Positions 6,906-13,733 of a DNA stretch of 20,832 bases are shown piece by piece. The notes beneath the pieces were generated by a model, which was not told where the DNA came from, did no database searches, and saw only the letters and a list, made by a program, of their open reading frames with translations. A program made the translations under genes and the position numbers. This DNA is from Candidatus Margulisiibacteriota bacterium (lineage in GTDB: Bacteria > Margulisbacteria > WOR-1 > JAKLHX01 > JBAZKV01), in NCBI GenBank assembly GCA_041650635.1, contig JBAZKV010000026.1, positions 1 to 20,832 of the forward strand. The letters are read 5' to 3'. Every line of letters begins with the position of its first letter. Within the stretch, counting starts at the first letter, position 1.

Positions 6906-7835
6906 ATGCCGTTAGTTTCTACAAGGGAGATGTTCAAGAAGTCATACACGGGCGGGTATGCCGTGGGGGCCTTTAATGTGAATGACATGGAGATCCTGCA
7001 GGGGATAGTGGACGCCGCCAAGGAAGAAAAAGCCCCTCTTATCCTTCAGGTCTCGGCCGGGGCAAGAAAATACGCAAGGCACGAATACCTGATCAAACTG
7101 GTGGAGGCCGCGCTTCAGACAGCTGACCTGCCGATAGCCCTTCACCTTGATCATGGAGAGGATTTTGAAATATGCAAGCAGTGCGTGGACGGAGGTTTCT
7201 CGTCCGTCATGATAGACGGTTCCAGGTTCCCTCTTGAAGAGAACATTGCGGTCACAAAAAAAGTCGTTGATTATGCGCATTCCAAGGGCGTGACCGTAGA
7301 GGCCGAACTGGGCAAGCTTGCCGGAATTGAGGATGCCGTAAAAGTTGCGGCCAAGGACGCTACCTATACCGATCCCGCGGAAGCCGAAAGATTTGTTAAA
7401 GAAACAGGCTGTGATTCGCTGGCGATCGCGATCGGGACCTCTCACGGAGCTTATAAGTTCAAAGGCGATGCCAATCTTGACCTGGCAAGGCTTGCCGAAA
7501 TAGCAAAAAGGCTGCCCGGCTTTCCTCTGGTGCTGCACGGAGCGTCCTCTGTTCCGCAGTACCTTGTTGACGAGTGCAATAAATACGGCGGAAAACTTCC
7601 CGGGGCCAAAGGCGTTCCAGAAGAAATGCTGCGAGAAGCCGCCAAGGGCGCGATCTGCAAAATAAACATTGATACGGACCTTCGTCTGGCAATGACCGCC
7701 ACGATCAGAAGGGTCTTTGTCGAAAGCCCTGCCGAGTTCGACCCGAGAAAATACCTTGGGCCGGCAAGGGACGAGATCAAAAAAGTGGTCAAGCACAAAT
7801 TGGCCAATGTGCTCGGATGTTCCGGAAAAGCGTAA
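6906..7835 (+). CDS. fba: Class II fructose-1,6-bisphosphate aldolase
   Basis: This zinc aldolase interconverts fructose 1,6-bisphosphate with DHAP and glyceraldehyde 3-phosphate. The 309-residue protein has the class II landmarks: GAFNVNDME (21-29), HLDHGED (80-86) with catalytic D82 and zinc ligand H83, VEAELGKLAG (131-140), GTSHGAYKF (177-185) with H180, LVLHGASSVP (208-217) with H211, and KINIDTDLR (252-260) for the phosphate site. Tagatose-bisphosphate aldolases share these motifs, but the core-metabolism context favours FBA. ATG 6906 is fixed by a strong AGGAGA 7-8 nt upstream; a longer reading frame starting at 6720 would overlap ktrB and is rejected. It is transcribed divergently from ktrB. 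Confidence 0.94.
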   Translation: MPLVSTREMFKKSYTGGYAVGAFNVNDMEILQGIVDAAKEEKAPLILQVSAGARKYARHEYLIKLVEAALQTADLPIALHLDHGEDFEICKQCVDGGFSSVMIDGSRFPLEENIAVTKKVVDYAHSKGVTVEAELGKLAGIEDAVKVAAKDATYTDPAEAERFVKETGCDSLAIAIGTSHGAYKFKGDANLDLARLAEIAKRLPGFPLVLHGASSVPQYLVDECNKYGGKLPGAKGVPEEMLREAAKGAICKINIDTDLRLAMTATIRRVFVESPAEFDPRKYLGPARDEIKKVVKHKLANVLGCSGKA

Positions 7836-7849
7836 TTGAAGATCATGTG

Positions 7850-7871
7850 GGGGCGTGCGGCCGCACGCCCC
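7850..7871. repeat. Perfect 22-bp palindrome between fba and queF
   Basis: The arm GGGGCGTGCGG (7850-7860) is followed at once by its exact reverse complement (7861-7871). It lies 14 nt after the fba stop and 13 nt before the queF ATG. There is no downstream T-run. It could be an fba 3' stabiliser, a REP-type intergenic element, or an operator for queF. Confidence 0.85.
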
Positions 7872-7884
7872 TGCTAACGATAAA

Positions 7885-8268
7885 ATGAACCCATCGTACA
7901 CCAAATCCCATTCAAGATCCGGATTAAACGCAAAACTCCCCAGGATAGAAACCTTTCCAAACCATTTCAAGGATTACGAAATTACCATTGTCGAGCCGGA
8001 ATTCACCTCTGTCTGTCCCAGAACGGGACTCCCCGATTTTGGAACTATCACTATAAAATATATTCCGGACAAATTATGCCCGGAGTTAAAATCGCTTAAG
8101 ATGTATTTTAATGCCTACAGGAACCTCGGCATTTTTATGGAAAACTCCACCAACAGGGTCCTCAAGGACTTTGTGGCGGCCTGCAGCCCAAAGAAAGCAA
8201 GCATTGTCGGCGACTTTAACCCTCGCGGCGGGATAAAAACTGTAGTCGAGGCAAAATGGCCTAGATAG
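7885..8268 (+). CDS. queF: NADPH-dependent 7-cyano-7-deazaguanine reductase (preQ0 reductase)
   Basis: QueF reduces the preQ0 nitrile to preQ1 in queuosine biosynthesis. The 127-residue protein is the short, single-domain type. The nucleophile is C44 in FTSVCPRTGLPDFGT, with proton donor D51, the substrate-binding E86 in GIFMENSTNR, the signature LKSLKMYFNAYRN (68-80) and GDFNPRGGI near the end. The spacing C44-D51-E86 equals that of B. subtilis QueF (C55-D62-E97, recalled). The residue before the Glu is Met where B. subtilis has His96, a variation I would expect some relatives to share. I start at ATG 7885; an in-frame upstream start would lie inside the 22-bp palindrome. No other queuosine genes are present. 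The 3' end overlaps the convergent GNAT gene by 8 bp. Confidence 0.93.
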   Translation: MNPSYTKSHSRSGLNAKLPRIETFPNHFKDYEITIVEPEFTSVCPRTGLPDFGTITIKYIPDKLCPELKSLKMYFNAYRNLGIFMENSTNRVLKDFVAACSPKKASIVGDFNPRGGIKTVVEAKWPR

Positions 8269-8686
8269 AAAGCTTCATCACCGTGCAGCCCGTCTTTGAG
8301 CAGCCGTCGCACCAGCCTTTTTTCCGGATCATCGATTGTGGCGGGGGTGTGGTCAGGGCTTTGAAGCCGAATCGTTCAAAGAATGACGGGATCAGGGTCG
8401 TTAGATATATGGTCAGGGGCATGTGTCGGCCTTTGACCGCACGATCTAACAATCCTTTTACGATCTCTTTTGCAACGCCTTTTCCCCTGTGTTCTTCAAC
8501 CACGCCGATCGTGCCCAGTTCAATAGCGCCGTCATGCTCCCACAGCCTGCCAAACCCGATAATGCTTCCTCTCTCTTCGGCCACGATAAAATCTTCGGCT
8601 TTCATGTCATTTGAGTCAAGGTCGTATCTGCGGGCAATAGAAAAAATGTTCTCCATATCCGATGGCTGTGTGTTCCTGAGTTTCAT
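8261..8686 (-). CDS. GNAT-family N-acetyltransferase with a C-terminal cysteine cluster
   Basis: A 141-residue acetyl-CoA-dependent acetyltransferase. The acetyl-CoA loop is EEHRGKGVAKEIV (64-76, the RxxGxG/A motif), preceded by beta-strand ELGTIGVV (56-63), and the C-terminal FFERFGFKAL (102-111) is the usual final strand-helix. It ends in a tail WCDGCSKTGCTVMKL with C126, C129 and C134, which the basic GNAT fold does not need. This could bind a metal or be redox active. N-acetylglutamate synthase-like proteins are one possible assignment, but the substrate cannot be set from sequence. ATG 8686 is predicted to be leaderless. Its promoter overlaps that of ddl on the opposite strand. Confidence 0.85.
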   Translation of the reverse strand: MKLRNTQPSDMENIFSIARRYDLDSNDMKAEDFIVAEERGSIIGFGRLWEHDGAIELGTIGVVEEHRGKGVAKEIVKGLLDRAVKGRHMPLTIYLTTLIPSFFERFGFKALTTPPPQSMIRKKGWCDGCSKTGCTVMKLSI

Positions 8687-8701
8687 GATAAAATTATATC
8701 A
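8686..8701. promoter_or_regulatory. Overlapping divergent promoters of ddl and the GNAT gene
   Basis: Plus strand: TGATAAAAT (8686-8694), 9 nt before the ddl TTG (8704). Minus strand: TGATATAAT (8701-8693), 6 nt before the GNAT ATG (8686). The two -10 hexamers share 2 bp inside one 16-bp near-palindrome, so polymerase cannot occupy both at once. Both transcripts should begin at or within about 3 nt of their start codons. Confidence 0.6.
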
Positions 8702-8703
8702 CT

Positions 8704-9657
8704 TTGAAAAATACCCTGGAAAAACTTAGATCCAAAAGGATCGCCGTACTTTGCGGCGGCGCCTCAAGCGAGAGGGAAGTGTCTCTGAGGTCCGGCAAAA
8801 AGGTGCATGAGGCCATTATCTCCCTTGGGCTCAAGTCTTTTATGATAGACACCGCTGACAGGGCCTTTATCAAAGAACTGGTCGATAAGGGCATCGATCT
8901 TGCCTGTATAACCCTGCACGGCAGGGGAGGCGAGGACGGTACCATTCAGGGACTGCTTGAGATAATGGGTATTCCCTACACGGGCTCAGGGGTTTTGGCC
9001 AGCGCTCAGTCCATGAACAAGATAGCTGCCAAAAAGATCTGGGAGGCTTCGCAGGTCCCTACCCCAAAATACCGCAGGATAGACCCCGAGTCGGAAATTA
9101 AACCGCAATGTGAGCGTCTTCTAAAGTATTTTCCGCTCCCTCTTGTGGTAAAGCCTGTCAGCGAGGGCTCCAGTTTCGGAGTGTCCATCATCAAGGATGC
9201 GGGCTCTCTCTTTGACGCGGTGGACAGGACGGTAAAAGAGTACAGGGAAGTCTTCGTGGAAGAGTTCATAAAAGGCAATGAAGTGACCGTCGGTATACTC
9301 GGCTCAGGCAGGCAGGCAAAAGCCCTGCCGATACTTGAGCTCAGGCCAAAGGGGGAGTTCTACGATTACAGCTCCAAATATACTCCGGGAGGCACAGATT
9401 TCATAATCCCGGCACGGCTTCCCAAGGCGGTTTATGAAAAGGTCCAAAAGACCGCGCTAAAGGGCTATAACAGCCTGGGCTGCCTGGGCTTTGCCAGGCT
9501 TGATGTGATGGTCGACCGAGACGGGGTCCCTTATTTGATAGATGCAAACACTATCCCGGGCATGACCGACCTATCGGACCTTCCGGCCCAGGCAAAGGCG
9601 CAGGGTATTTCTTACGAAGACCTGGTCCTTAACATCCTTGCAAGCGCGCTCAAGTGA
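8704..9657 (+). CDS. ddl: D-alanine--D-alanine ligase
   Basis: Ddl makes the D-Ala-D-Ala end of the peptidoglycan precursor with ATP. The 317-residue ATP-grasp protein shows LCGGASSEREVSLRSG (about 16-31), TLHGRGGEDGTIQGLLE (substrate-binding His and Gly-rich loop), YTGSGVLASAQSMNK, PLVVKPVSEGSSFGVS (ATP-grasp lysine and small loop), EEFIKGNEVTVGIL, and LGFARLDVMVDRDGVPYLIDANTIPGMT with the metal-binding Asp, Glu/Asp and Asn. The start is TTG 8704; the next in-frame ATG is about 40 codons further, inside the fold, so TTG is the only sensible start. It is first gene of ddl-ftsQ-ftsZ and overlaps ftsQ by 4 bp. The sequence does not indicate D-Ala-D-Lac specificity either way. Confidence 0.95.
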   Translation: MKNTLEKLRSKRIAVLCGGASSEREVSLRSGKKVHEAIISLGLKSFMIDTADRAFIKELVDKGIDLACITLHGRGGEDGTIQGLLEIMGIPYTGSGVLASAQSMNKIAAKKIWEASQVPTPKYRRIDPESEIKPQCERLLKYFPLPLVVKPVSEGSSFGVSIIKDAGSLFDAVDRTVKEYREVFVEEFIKGNEVTVGILGSGRQAKALPILELRPKGEFYDYSSKYTPGGTDFIIPARLPKAVYEKVQKTALKGYNSLGCLGFARLDVMVDRDGVPYLIDANTIPGMTDLSDLPAQAKAQGISYEDLVLNILASALK

Positions 9658-10382
9658 AGCCAAAAAAGAAAAAAAGAACAGGGCTTTTAAAAGCAGCGGT
9701 ACTTATCCTTGCCGTTCTCAGCTTTCTTCTTGTCATACTGTATCTTCCTGTTTGGAGGGTAAAAGAGGTCATAGTACAGGGGAACAAGATCGTTGCAAGG
9801 GAGCAGATAATCGAACAGGCAGGGATCTCTTTTGACGAGAACATTTTTTTTGTGAACTCCGGCGAGGTCAGGCGCAGGATAAAAGAGATACCGCAGATAA
9901 AGAAGACGGATGTTTTTGCCAAGATCCCGAGTTCCATAGTTATCAGGGTGGAGGAGAGAAAGCCCTTTGCGGTCTTTATTGTGGACGGCTCCTACTATAT
10001 TGCCGACAACGAAGGGGTCATTTTGAGCAGGGAGCAAGGGGTCAAGGGGGCTCTGGACCTGCCCACTGTGGTAGGCCTTTCGAAAGGACAGTTGGTATCG
10101 GAGAACAGGATAGCCCCTTCACTGGTAGAGGCCCTGGCCAAGTCCTATAAACTGCTTTCCCAGTTGATGCCGCCCAACAGCTTTGCCGTTGAGATGAAGC
10201 AGGCAGCGGACATAAATATCCTGATAAACGATATCATCAAGGTCAAGATAGGGGAGCCTTTGGACATTGACAAAAAACTTTTTGTCCTGCGGCTGCTCTT
10301 TGAAAGGGCCGGGGATAAAAAAAGCCGCATAGAATATGTTGATGTGCGGTTGCCGGACCTTCCCGTTGTCAAATTCAGGTAG
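9654..10382 (+). CDS. ftsQ: Cell division protein FtsQ (POTRA domain)
   Basis: FtsQ is a bitopic divisome scaffold. The 242-residue product has a short basic cytoplasmic tail (KPKKKKRTG), one membrane helix (about 10-31) and a POTRA domain beginning WRVKEVIVQGNKIVAREQIIEQAG (about 34-57), followed by the beta domain (ERKPFAVFIVDGSYYIADNEGVIL). The start is GTG 9654, which overlaps the ddl stop as GTGA, so translation is probably coupled. FtsQ proteins are poorly conserved in sequence; the call rests on the POTRA start, topology and position between ddl and ftsZ. No ftsA separates it from ftsZ. Confidence 0.9.
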   Translation: MKPKKKKRTGLLKAAVLILAVLSFLLVILYLPVWRVKEVIVQGNKIVAREQIIEQAGISFDENIFFVNSGEVRRRIKEIPQIKKTDVFAKIPSSIVIRVEERKPFAVFIVDGSYYIADNEGVILSREQGVKGALDLPTVVGLSKGQLVSENRIAPSLVEALAKSYKLLSQLMPPNSFAVEMKQAADINILINDIIKVKIGEPLDIDKKLFVLRLLFERAGDKKSRIEYVDVRLPDLPVVKFR

Positions 10383-10407
10383 ACTGTATTGTATTTGCCC
10401 GGGTATA

Positions 10408-10416
10408 TGCTAGAAT
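10408..10416 (+). promoter_or_regulatory. ftsZ extended -10 box
   Basis: TGCTAGAAT lies 31 nt before ATG 10448, between the ftsQ stop and ftsZ. A leader of about 25 nt carrying GGAGG (10434-10438) is predicted, so ftsZ may be expressed apart from ddl-ftsQ. Confidence 0.55.
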
Positions 10417-10447
10417 AAAAACAGCAAAGTTTTGGAGGTTATGATTG

Positions 10448-11521
10448 ATGCCTTCGCGGGGTGATGATATAAGAAAGTTCGCCAATATAAAAGTTTTCGG
10501 CGTGGGAGGCGCAGGCACCAACGCCGTAAACCGCATGATAGGCAGCGGTCTCAAAGGTGTTGAGTTCTGGGTCGCCAACACCGACCTTCAGGCCCTCAAT
10601 GTTTCGCTTGCCGACCACAAACTTGAACTCGGCTCCAAGACCACCAGAGGACTGGGCGCCGGAGCAAATCCCGAACTTGGCTCCAAAGCAGCCGAAGAAT
10701 CGCGCGAAGAAATAGCCAAAGTTCTAGAAGGGGTGGATATGGTCTTTTTGACCGCGGGGTTTGGCGGAGGGACAGGCACAGGGGCCGCCCCGGTGATAGC
10801 GGAAGTTGCCAAGGACATGAATGTCCTAACGATAGCGGTCGTTACCAAGCCTTTCAAGTTTGAAGGCCCCGTCAGGATAAGCCAGGCAGAGGCCGGTCTT
10901 GCGCTGCTCAAGGAAAAAGTGGACGCTTTGATAGTGATACCCAACGACAAACTTCTGCAAGTGGTCGACAAGAGAACCTCAATGCTTGACGCCTTTAAAG
11001 TGGCTGACGATGTGCTGAGGCACGGCGTCAAAGGCATTTCCGATCTTATCACGGTCCCCGGTCTCATCAACCTGGATTTTATGGATGTAAAAACGATCAT
11101 GTGCGACGCTGGATCTGCCATGATGGGGATCGGCACCGCCTCGGGAGAGAACAGGGCTATAGAAGCAGCAGAACAGGCCATCTCGTCCCCCCTGCTGGAG
11201 GAAACGATAACCGGAGCAAAAGGGGTCATCTTTAATGTGACGGGAGGCTCAGACCTTTCCCTTTACGAAGTAAGCGAGGCAGCTCAGGTTATACAGAACG
11301 CAGTAGATCAGGATGCCAATATTATTTTCGGCTCCGTTATTGATGAGAGGATGCAGGGCGATATCATGATAACCGTGATAGCCACCGGCTTTAAGCCAAG
11401 GGCCAAAAAAGAAGAGCCGATCTTCAGCGAAGTCCCCAAGGTCCACGAAGTTAAGCACTCTGCCGTAAAAGAACACATTGATATCCCGGGCTTTTTGAGG
11501 AACATCGCCTCAGGCAGATAA
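10448..11521 (+). CDS. ftsZ: Cell division GTPase FtsZ
   Basis: FtsZ polymerises into the division ring. The 357 residues include VFGVGGAGTNAVNRM (16-30), the tubulin signature GGGTGTG (106-112), the T7 loop NLDFMD (208-213) that completes the neighbour's GTPase site, and a C-terminal peptide DIPGFLR near the end for membrane tethers, after a very short linker. The stretch VEFWVANTDLQAL closely resembles cyanobacterial FtsZ. I start at ATG 10448, 9 nt after GGAGG; TTG 10445, 6 nt after it and in frame, is a possible alternative that adds one residue. With no ftsA here, the tether is unknown; SepF or a cyanobacterial ZipN/Ftn2-like protein could serve. The 3' end overlaps polX by 12 bp. Confidence 0.97.
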   Translation: MPSRGDDIRKFANIKVFGVGGAGTNAVNRMIGSGLKGVEFWVANTDLQALNVSLADHKLELGSKTTRGLGAGANPELGSKAAEESREEIAKVLEGVDMVFLTAGFGGGTGTGAAPVIAEVAKDMNVLTIAVVTKPFKFEGPVRISQAEAGLALLKEKVDALIVIPNDKLLQVVDKRTSMLDAFKVADDVLRHGVKGISDLITVPGLINLDFMDVKTIMCDAGSAMMGIGTASGENRAIEAAEQAISSPLLEETITGAKGVIFNVTGGSDLSLYEVSEAAQVIQNAVDQDANIIFGSVIDERMQGDIMITVIATGFKPRAKKEEPIFSEVPKVHEVKHSAVKEHIDIPGFLRNIASGR

Positions 11522-13228
11522 AGCTTTGATCAGCCCTGCAAGCGGCAGGCAGTTAAGAACAGTTCCTTTTTCTACCCATCCTCTTCTGGCCGTTCCAATA
11601 CCGAGTTCCATAAAAGAGAATTGATCGGTGTCGTGGCTGTCCGTATTTATTGCTATCTTTACTCCTTTTGAAACCGCCATGCGGCAGTGTGATGCGTTAA
11701 GATCAAGCCGGTTGGGGCTGGCGTTGAGCTCAAGCGCGGTACCGGTGGCAGCAGCCGTCTCTATCAATTCTTCCATGTTAATCTCATAAGGTTCTCTTCT
11801 GTCCAGGAGCCTACCCGTGGGATGTCCGATGATGTCAACATTCCTGTTTTCCATTGCCTTGATCAGGCGTTCGGTCATTTCCTCTTTTTTCATTCCAAAC
11901 CTGGAATGGATTGAAGCAACCACTATGTCCAATTCTTCCAACAGGCTGTCATCAAGATCAAGGGAGCCGTTGCCATGGATATCTACTTCAACGCCCTTAA
12001 GGACCCTGAAGCCCTTGAGCTTTTTATTGATCGCATCTATCTCTTTCATCTGGGCCGTCAGTTCTTTTCTTGAAAGCCCTCCGGCTATCACAGAGGACTT
12101 TGAATGGTCCGTTACAGCCATGTATTCATATCCCAGCGCCATGGCGCCTGCGGCCATCTGTTCTATGGACCTTTTTCCGTCGGAGTAATTTGAGTGCACA
12201 TGGAGGTCGCCCCTTATGTCTTTCTGCTCCACAAGACGGGGCAGGGACCTTTCTTTGGCTTTTTCAACCTCTCCGGAATCCTCTCTCAATTCGGGCGGTA
12301 TGAACTCAAGTCCCAGGGCGGCAAAGAGCTCTTCTTCGGTCCTTCCGGCGATCCGTTTTTTGTTCTTGAACAGGCCGTATTCATTTAACTTAACCCCCTT
12401 TTCTATTGCAAGCCGGCGCATCCTGATATTGTGCTGTTTTGATCCGGTAAAGTAATGGATGGCGCTACCCGCCATGTTAGGCGGCACGACCCTTAGGTCG
12501 GCGCTCATTAGATTCTCCAGTACGATAGAGGCCTTTGTCGGCCCCTTTGAAAGGACGCGTCTTACCTGCGGCAGTTTTGTAAAGCTGTCGATGGCTCTTT
12601 CGGGGTCCTTTGATGAAGCCAGGATGTCAATATCCCCGATCTCCTCTTTCATTCTGCGCAGGCTGCCGCAGATCACGGCTTCATCAAGGAAGGTTTTTGA
12701 TCTAAGTTCTTTCAGCAGCGATCTGGCAAGAAGAAGCGCCTCTCCAAGATAGACTTTTCCTTTTTTGGAAAGGAAAACCCTGGCCGCCTTCAGCAGATTC
12801 TCCTGCTTTTTTTCTTCTATTCCGGGAAGACCCTTAAGTTTTCCTGCCGCAGCGGCTTTTTTGAGCATGGATACGGAGCCTATCTTAAGCTCTTTATAAA
12901 GGAGCTTTGCGAGCTTTGGGCCTATTCCGTTAACTTCCATCAGTTCAAGGATGCCTTTTGGCGCTTTCTTCTTGATCTCTTTTAAAAGGGCAGGCTCACC
13001 GTCAACAAGGGCTTCTTCGATCTTTTCCGAAATGCTTTTGCCTATGCCGGGAATGCCTTTAAAAGCATCTGCTCCCTTGGACCTGAAGGCTTCTTCCAGA
13101 GGAACGGGATGGTCTTCTATCGCCTGCGCGGCTTTCTGGTATGAGCGTATCCTGAAAATGTCTTCTTCTCTAAATTCAAGAAGTTTTGCTATATCCCAAA
13201 AAAAAGAGGCGAGCCTCCGGTTATCCAT
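11510..13228 (-). CDS. polX: DNA polymerase/3'-5' exonuclease PolX with PHP domain
   Basis: Bacterial PolX is a gap-filling repair polymerase. The 572 residues hold an N-terminal 8-kDa-type region and helix-hairpin-helix motifs (FKGIPGIGKSISEKI 56-70; VNGIGPKLAKLL 99-110), the nucleotidyltransferase palm with GSLRR (188-192), metal ligands D199 and D201 in GDIDIL and D244 in ADLRVVPP, then a PHP phosphoesterase domain from about 340. PHP metal-ligand motifs are GDLHVHSNYSDG, VTDHS, GVEVDI, SIHSRF, IGHPTGR, ELNASP and NTDSHD, so 3'-5' exonuclease or AP-endonuclease activity is expected. All polymerase and PHP metal residues look intact. ATG 13228 overlaps the stop of the preceding DJ-1 gene by 8 bp, indicating coupled translation at the end of a three-gene operon. 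Confidence 0.96.
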   Translation of the reverse strand: MDNRRLASFFWDIAKLLEFREEDIFRIRSYQKAAQAIEDHPVPLEEAFRSKGADAFKGIPGIGKSISEKIEEALVDGEPALLKEIKKKAPKGILELMEVNGIGPKLAKLLYKELKIGSVSMLKKAAAAGKLKGLPGIEEKKQENLLKAARVFLSKKGKVYLGEALLLARSLLKELRSKTFLDEAVICGSLRRMKEEIGDIDILASSKDPERAIDSFTKLPQVRRVLSKGPTKASIVLENLMSADLRVVPPNMAGSAIHYFTGSKQHNIRMRRLAIEKGVKLNEYGLFKNKKRIAGRTEEELFAALGLEFIPPELREDSGEVEKAKERSLPRLVEQKDIRGDLHVHSNYSDGKRSIEQMAAGAMALGYEYMAVTDHSKSSVIAGGLSRKELTAQMKEIDAINKKLKGFRVLKGVEVDIHGNGSLDLDDSLLEELDIVVASIHSRFGMKKEEMTERLIKAMENRNVDIIGHPTGRLLDRREPYEINMEELIETAAATGTALELNASPNRLDLNASHCRMAVSKGVKIAINTDSHDTDQFSFMELGIGTARRGWVEKGTVLNCLPLAGLIKALSA

Positions 13229-13733
13229 TGTTGAGCAGTTCGGCTATCCTTAGTCCAAAGCTTGATGCAGAAGCGGGGCCGTCGGCGGTCACTATCCTTC
13301 CGTCGGTTTCAAGAGGGTTTCCGGTATAGAGAGCCCCGTTTGCTTCAAGGTCTTTGGAAACTCCCGAAAAGGAGGTGGCTTTTTTGCCTTTCAGGATGCC
13401 GCTGCAGGCAAGAACGGCGGCTCCGGCGCAGATGCCTGCCGCAACGCTGTTCCTTGATACCGCGGCGGTCAAGACCGTGTGAAGGTCTTTATTGCGGAAG
13501 TATTCGTAGATGCCTGGGCCTCCTACAATGATAACTGCGTCAGGCTCAAGACCGCCAAGCTCCTGCAGTCCTATGTCCGCCAGGGTTTTTCCTCCCAGCT
13601 TGCCCAGGCACGGGCCTGCTTTGTGAGATGCGGTTATTGTAGTTATGCCGGAACTTTCGAGAGCGGCTTTAGTGTCAAAGTACTCTTCGTCCCTGAAAGC
13701 GGTCCCCGCGATAAAAAGAACGGCCTTTTTCAT
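13221..13733 (-). CDS. DJ-1/PfpI family protein
   Basis: The 170-residue class I glutamine amidotransferase-like fold has the nucleophile-elbow cysteine C102 in AAGICAGAAVLA, its partner glutamate E16 in FRDEEYFD, the VIIVGGPG strand (68-74) and the late motif TADGPASASSFG, typical of DJ-1, YajL and PfpI. Family members act in deglycation or glyoxalase reactions, protein quality control or proteolysis; the exact role here is unknown. It overlaps the upstream M50 protease gene by 4 bp (ATGA) and the downstream polX by 8 bp, so all three should be made together, possibly as a stress or quality-control operon (inference). Confidence 0.88.
   Translation of the reverse strand: MKKAVLFIAGTAFRDEEYFDTKAALESSGITTITASHKAGPCLGKLGGKTLADIGLQELGGLEPDAVIIVGGPGIYEYFRNKDLHTVLTAAVSRNSVAAGICAGAAVLACSGILKGKKATSFSGVSKDLEANGALYTGNPLETDGRIVTADGPASASSFGLRIAELLNNG

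Noticed and set aside
6942..7970. 342-codon open frame antisense to fba
   Set aside because: It mirrors a strongly conserved aldolase reading frame, has low-complexity Phe/Arg-rich composition and no recognisable motif, so it is a codon-bias shadow.
10588..11229. 213-codon minus-strand frame antisense to ftsZ
   Set aside because: It is Ser/Pro/Thr-rich, without motifs, and covers the GTPase domain of ftsZ.
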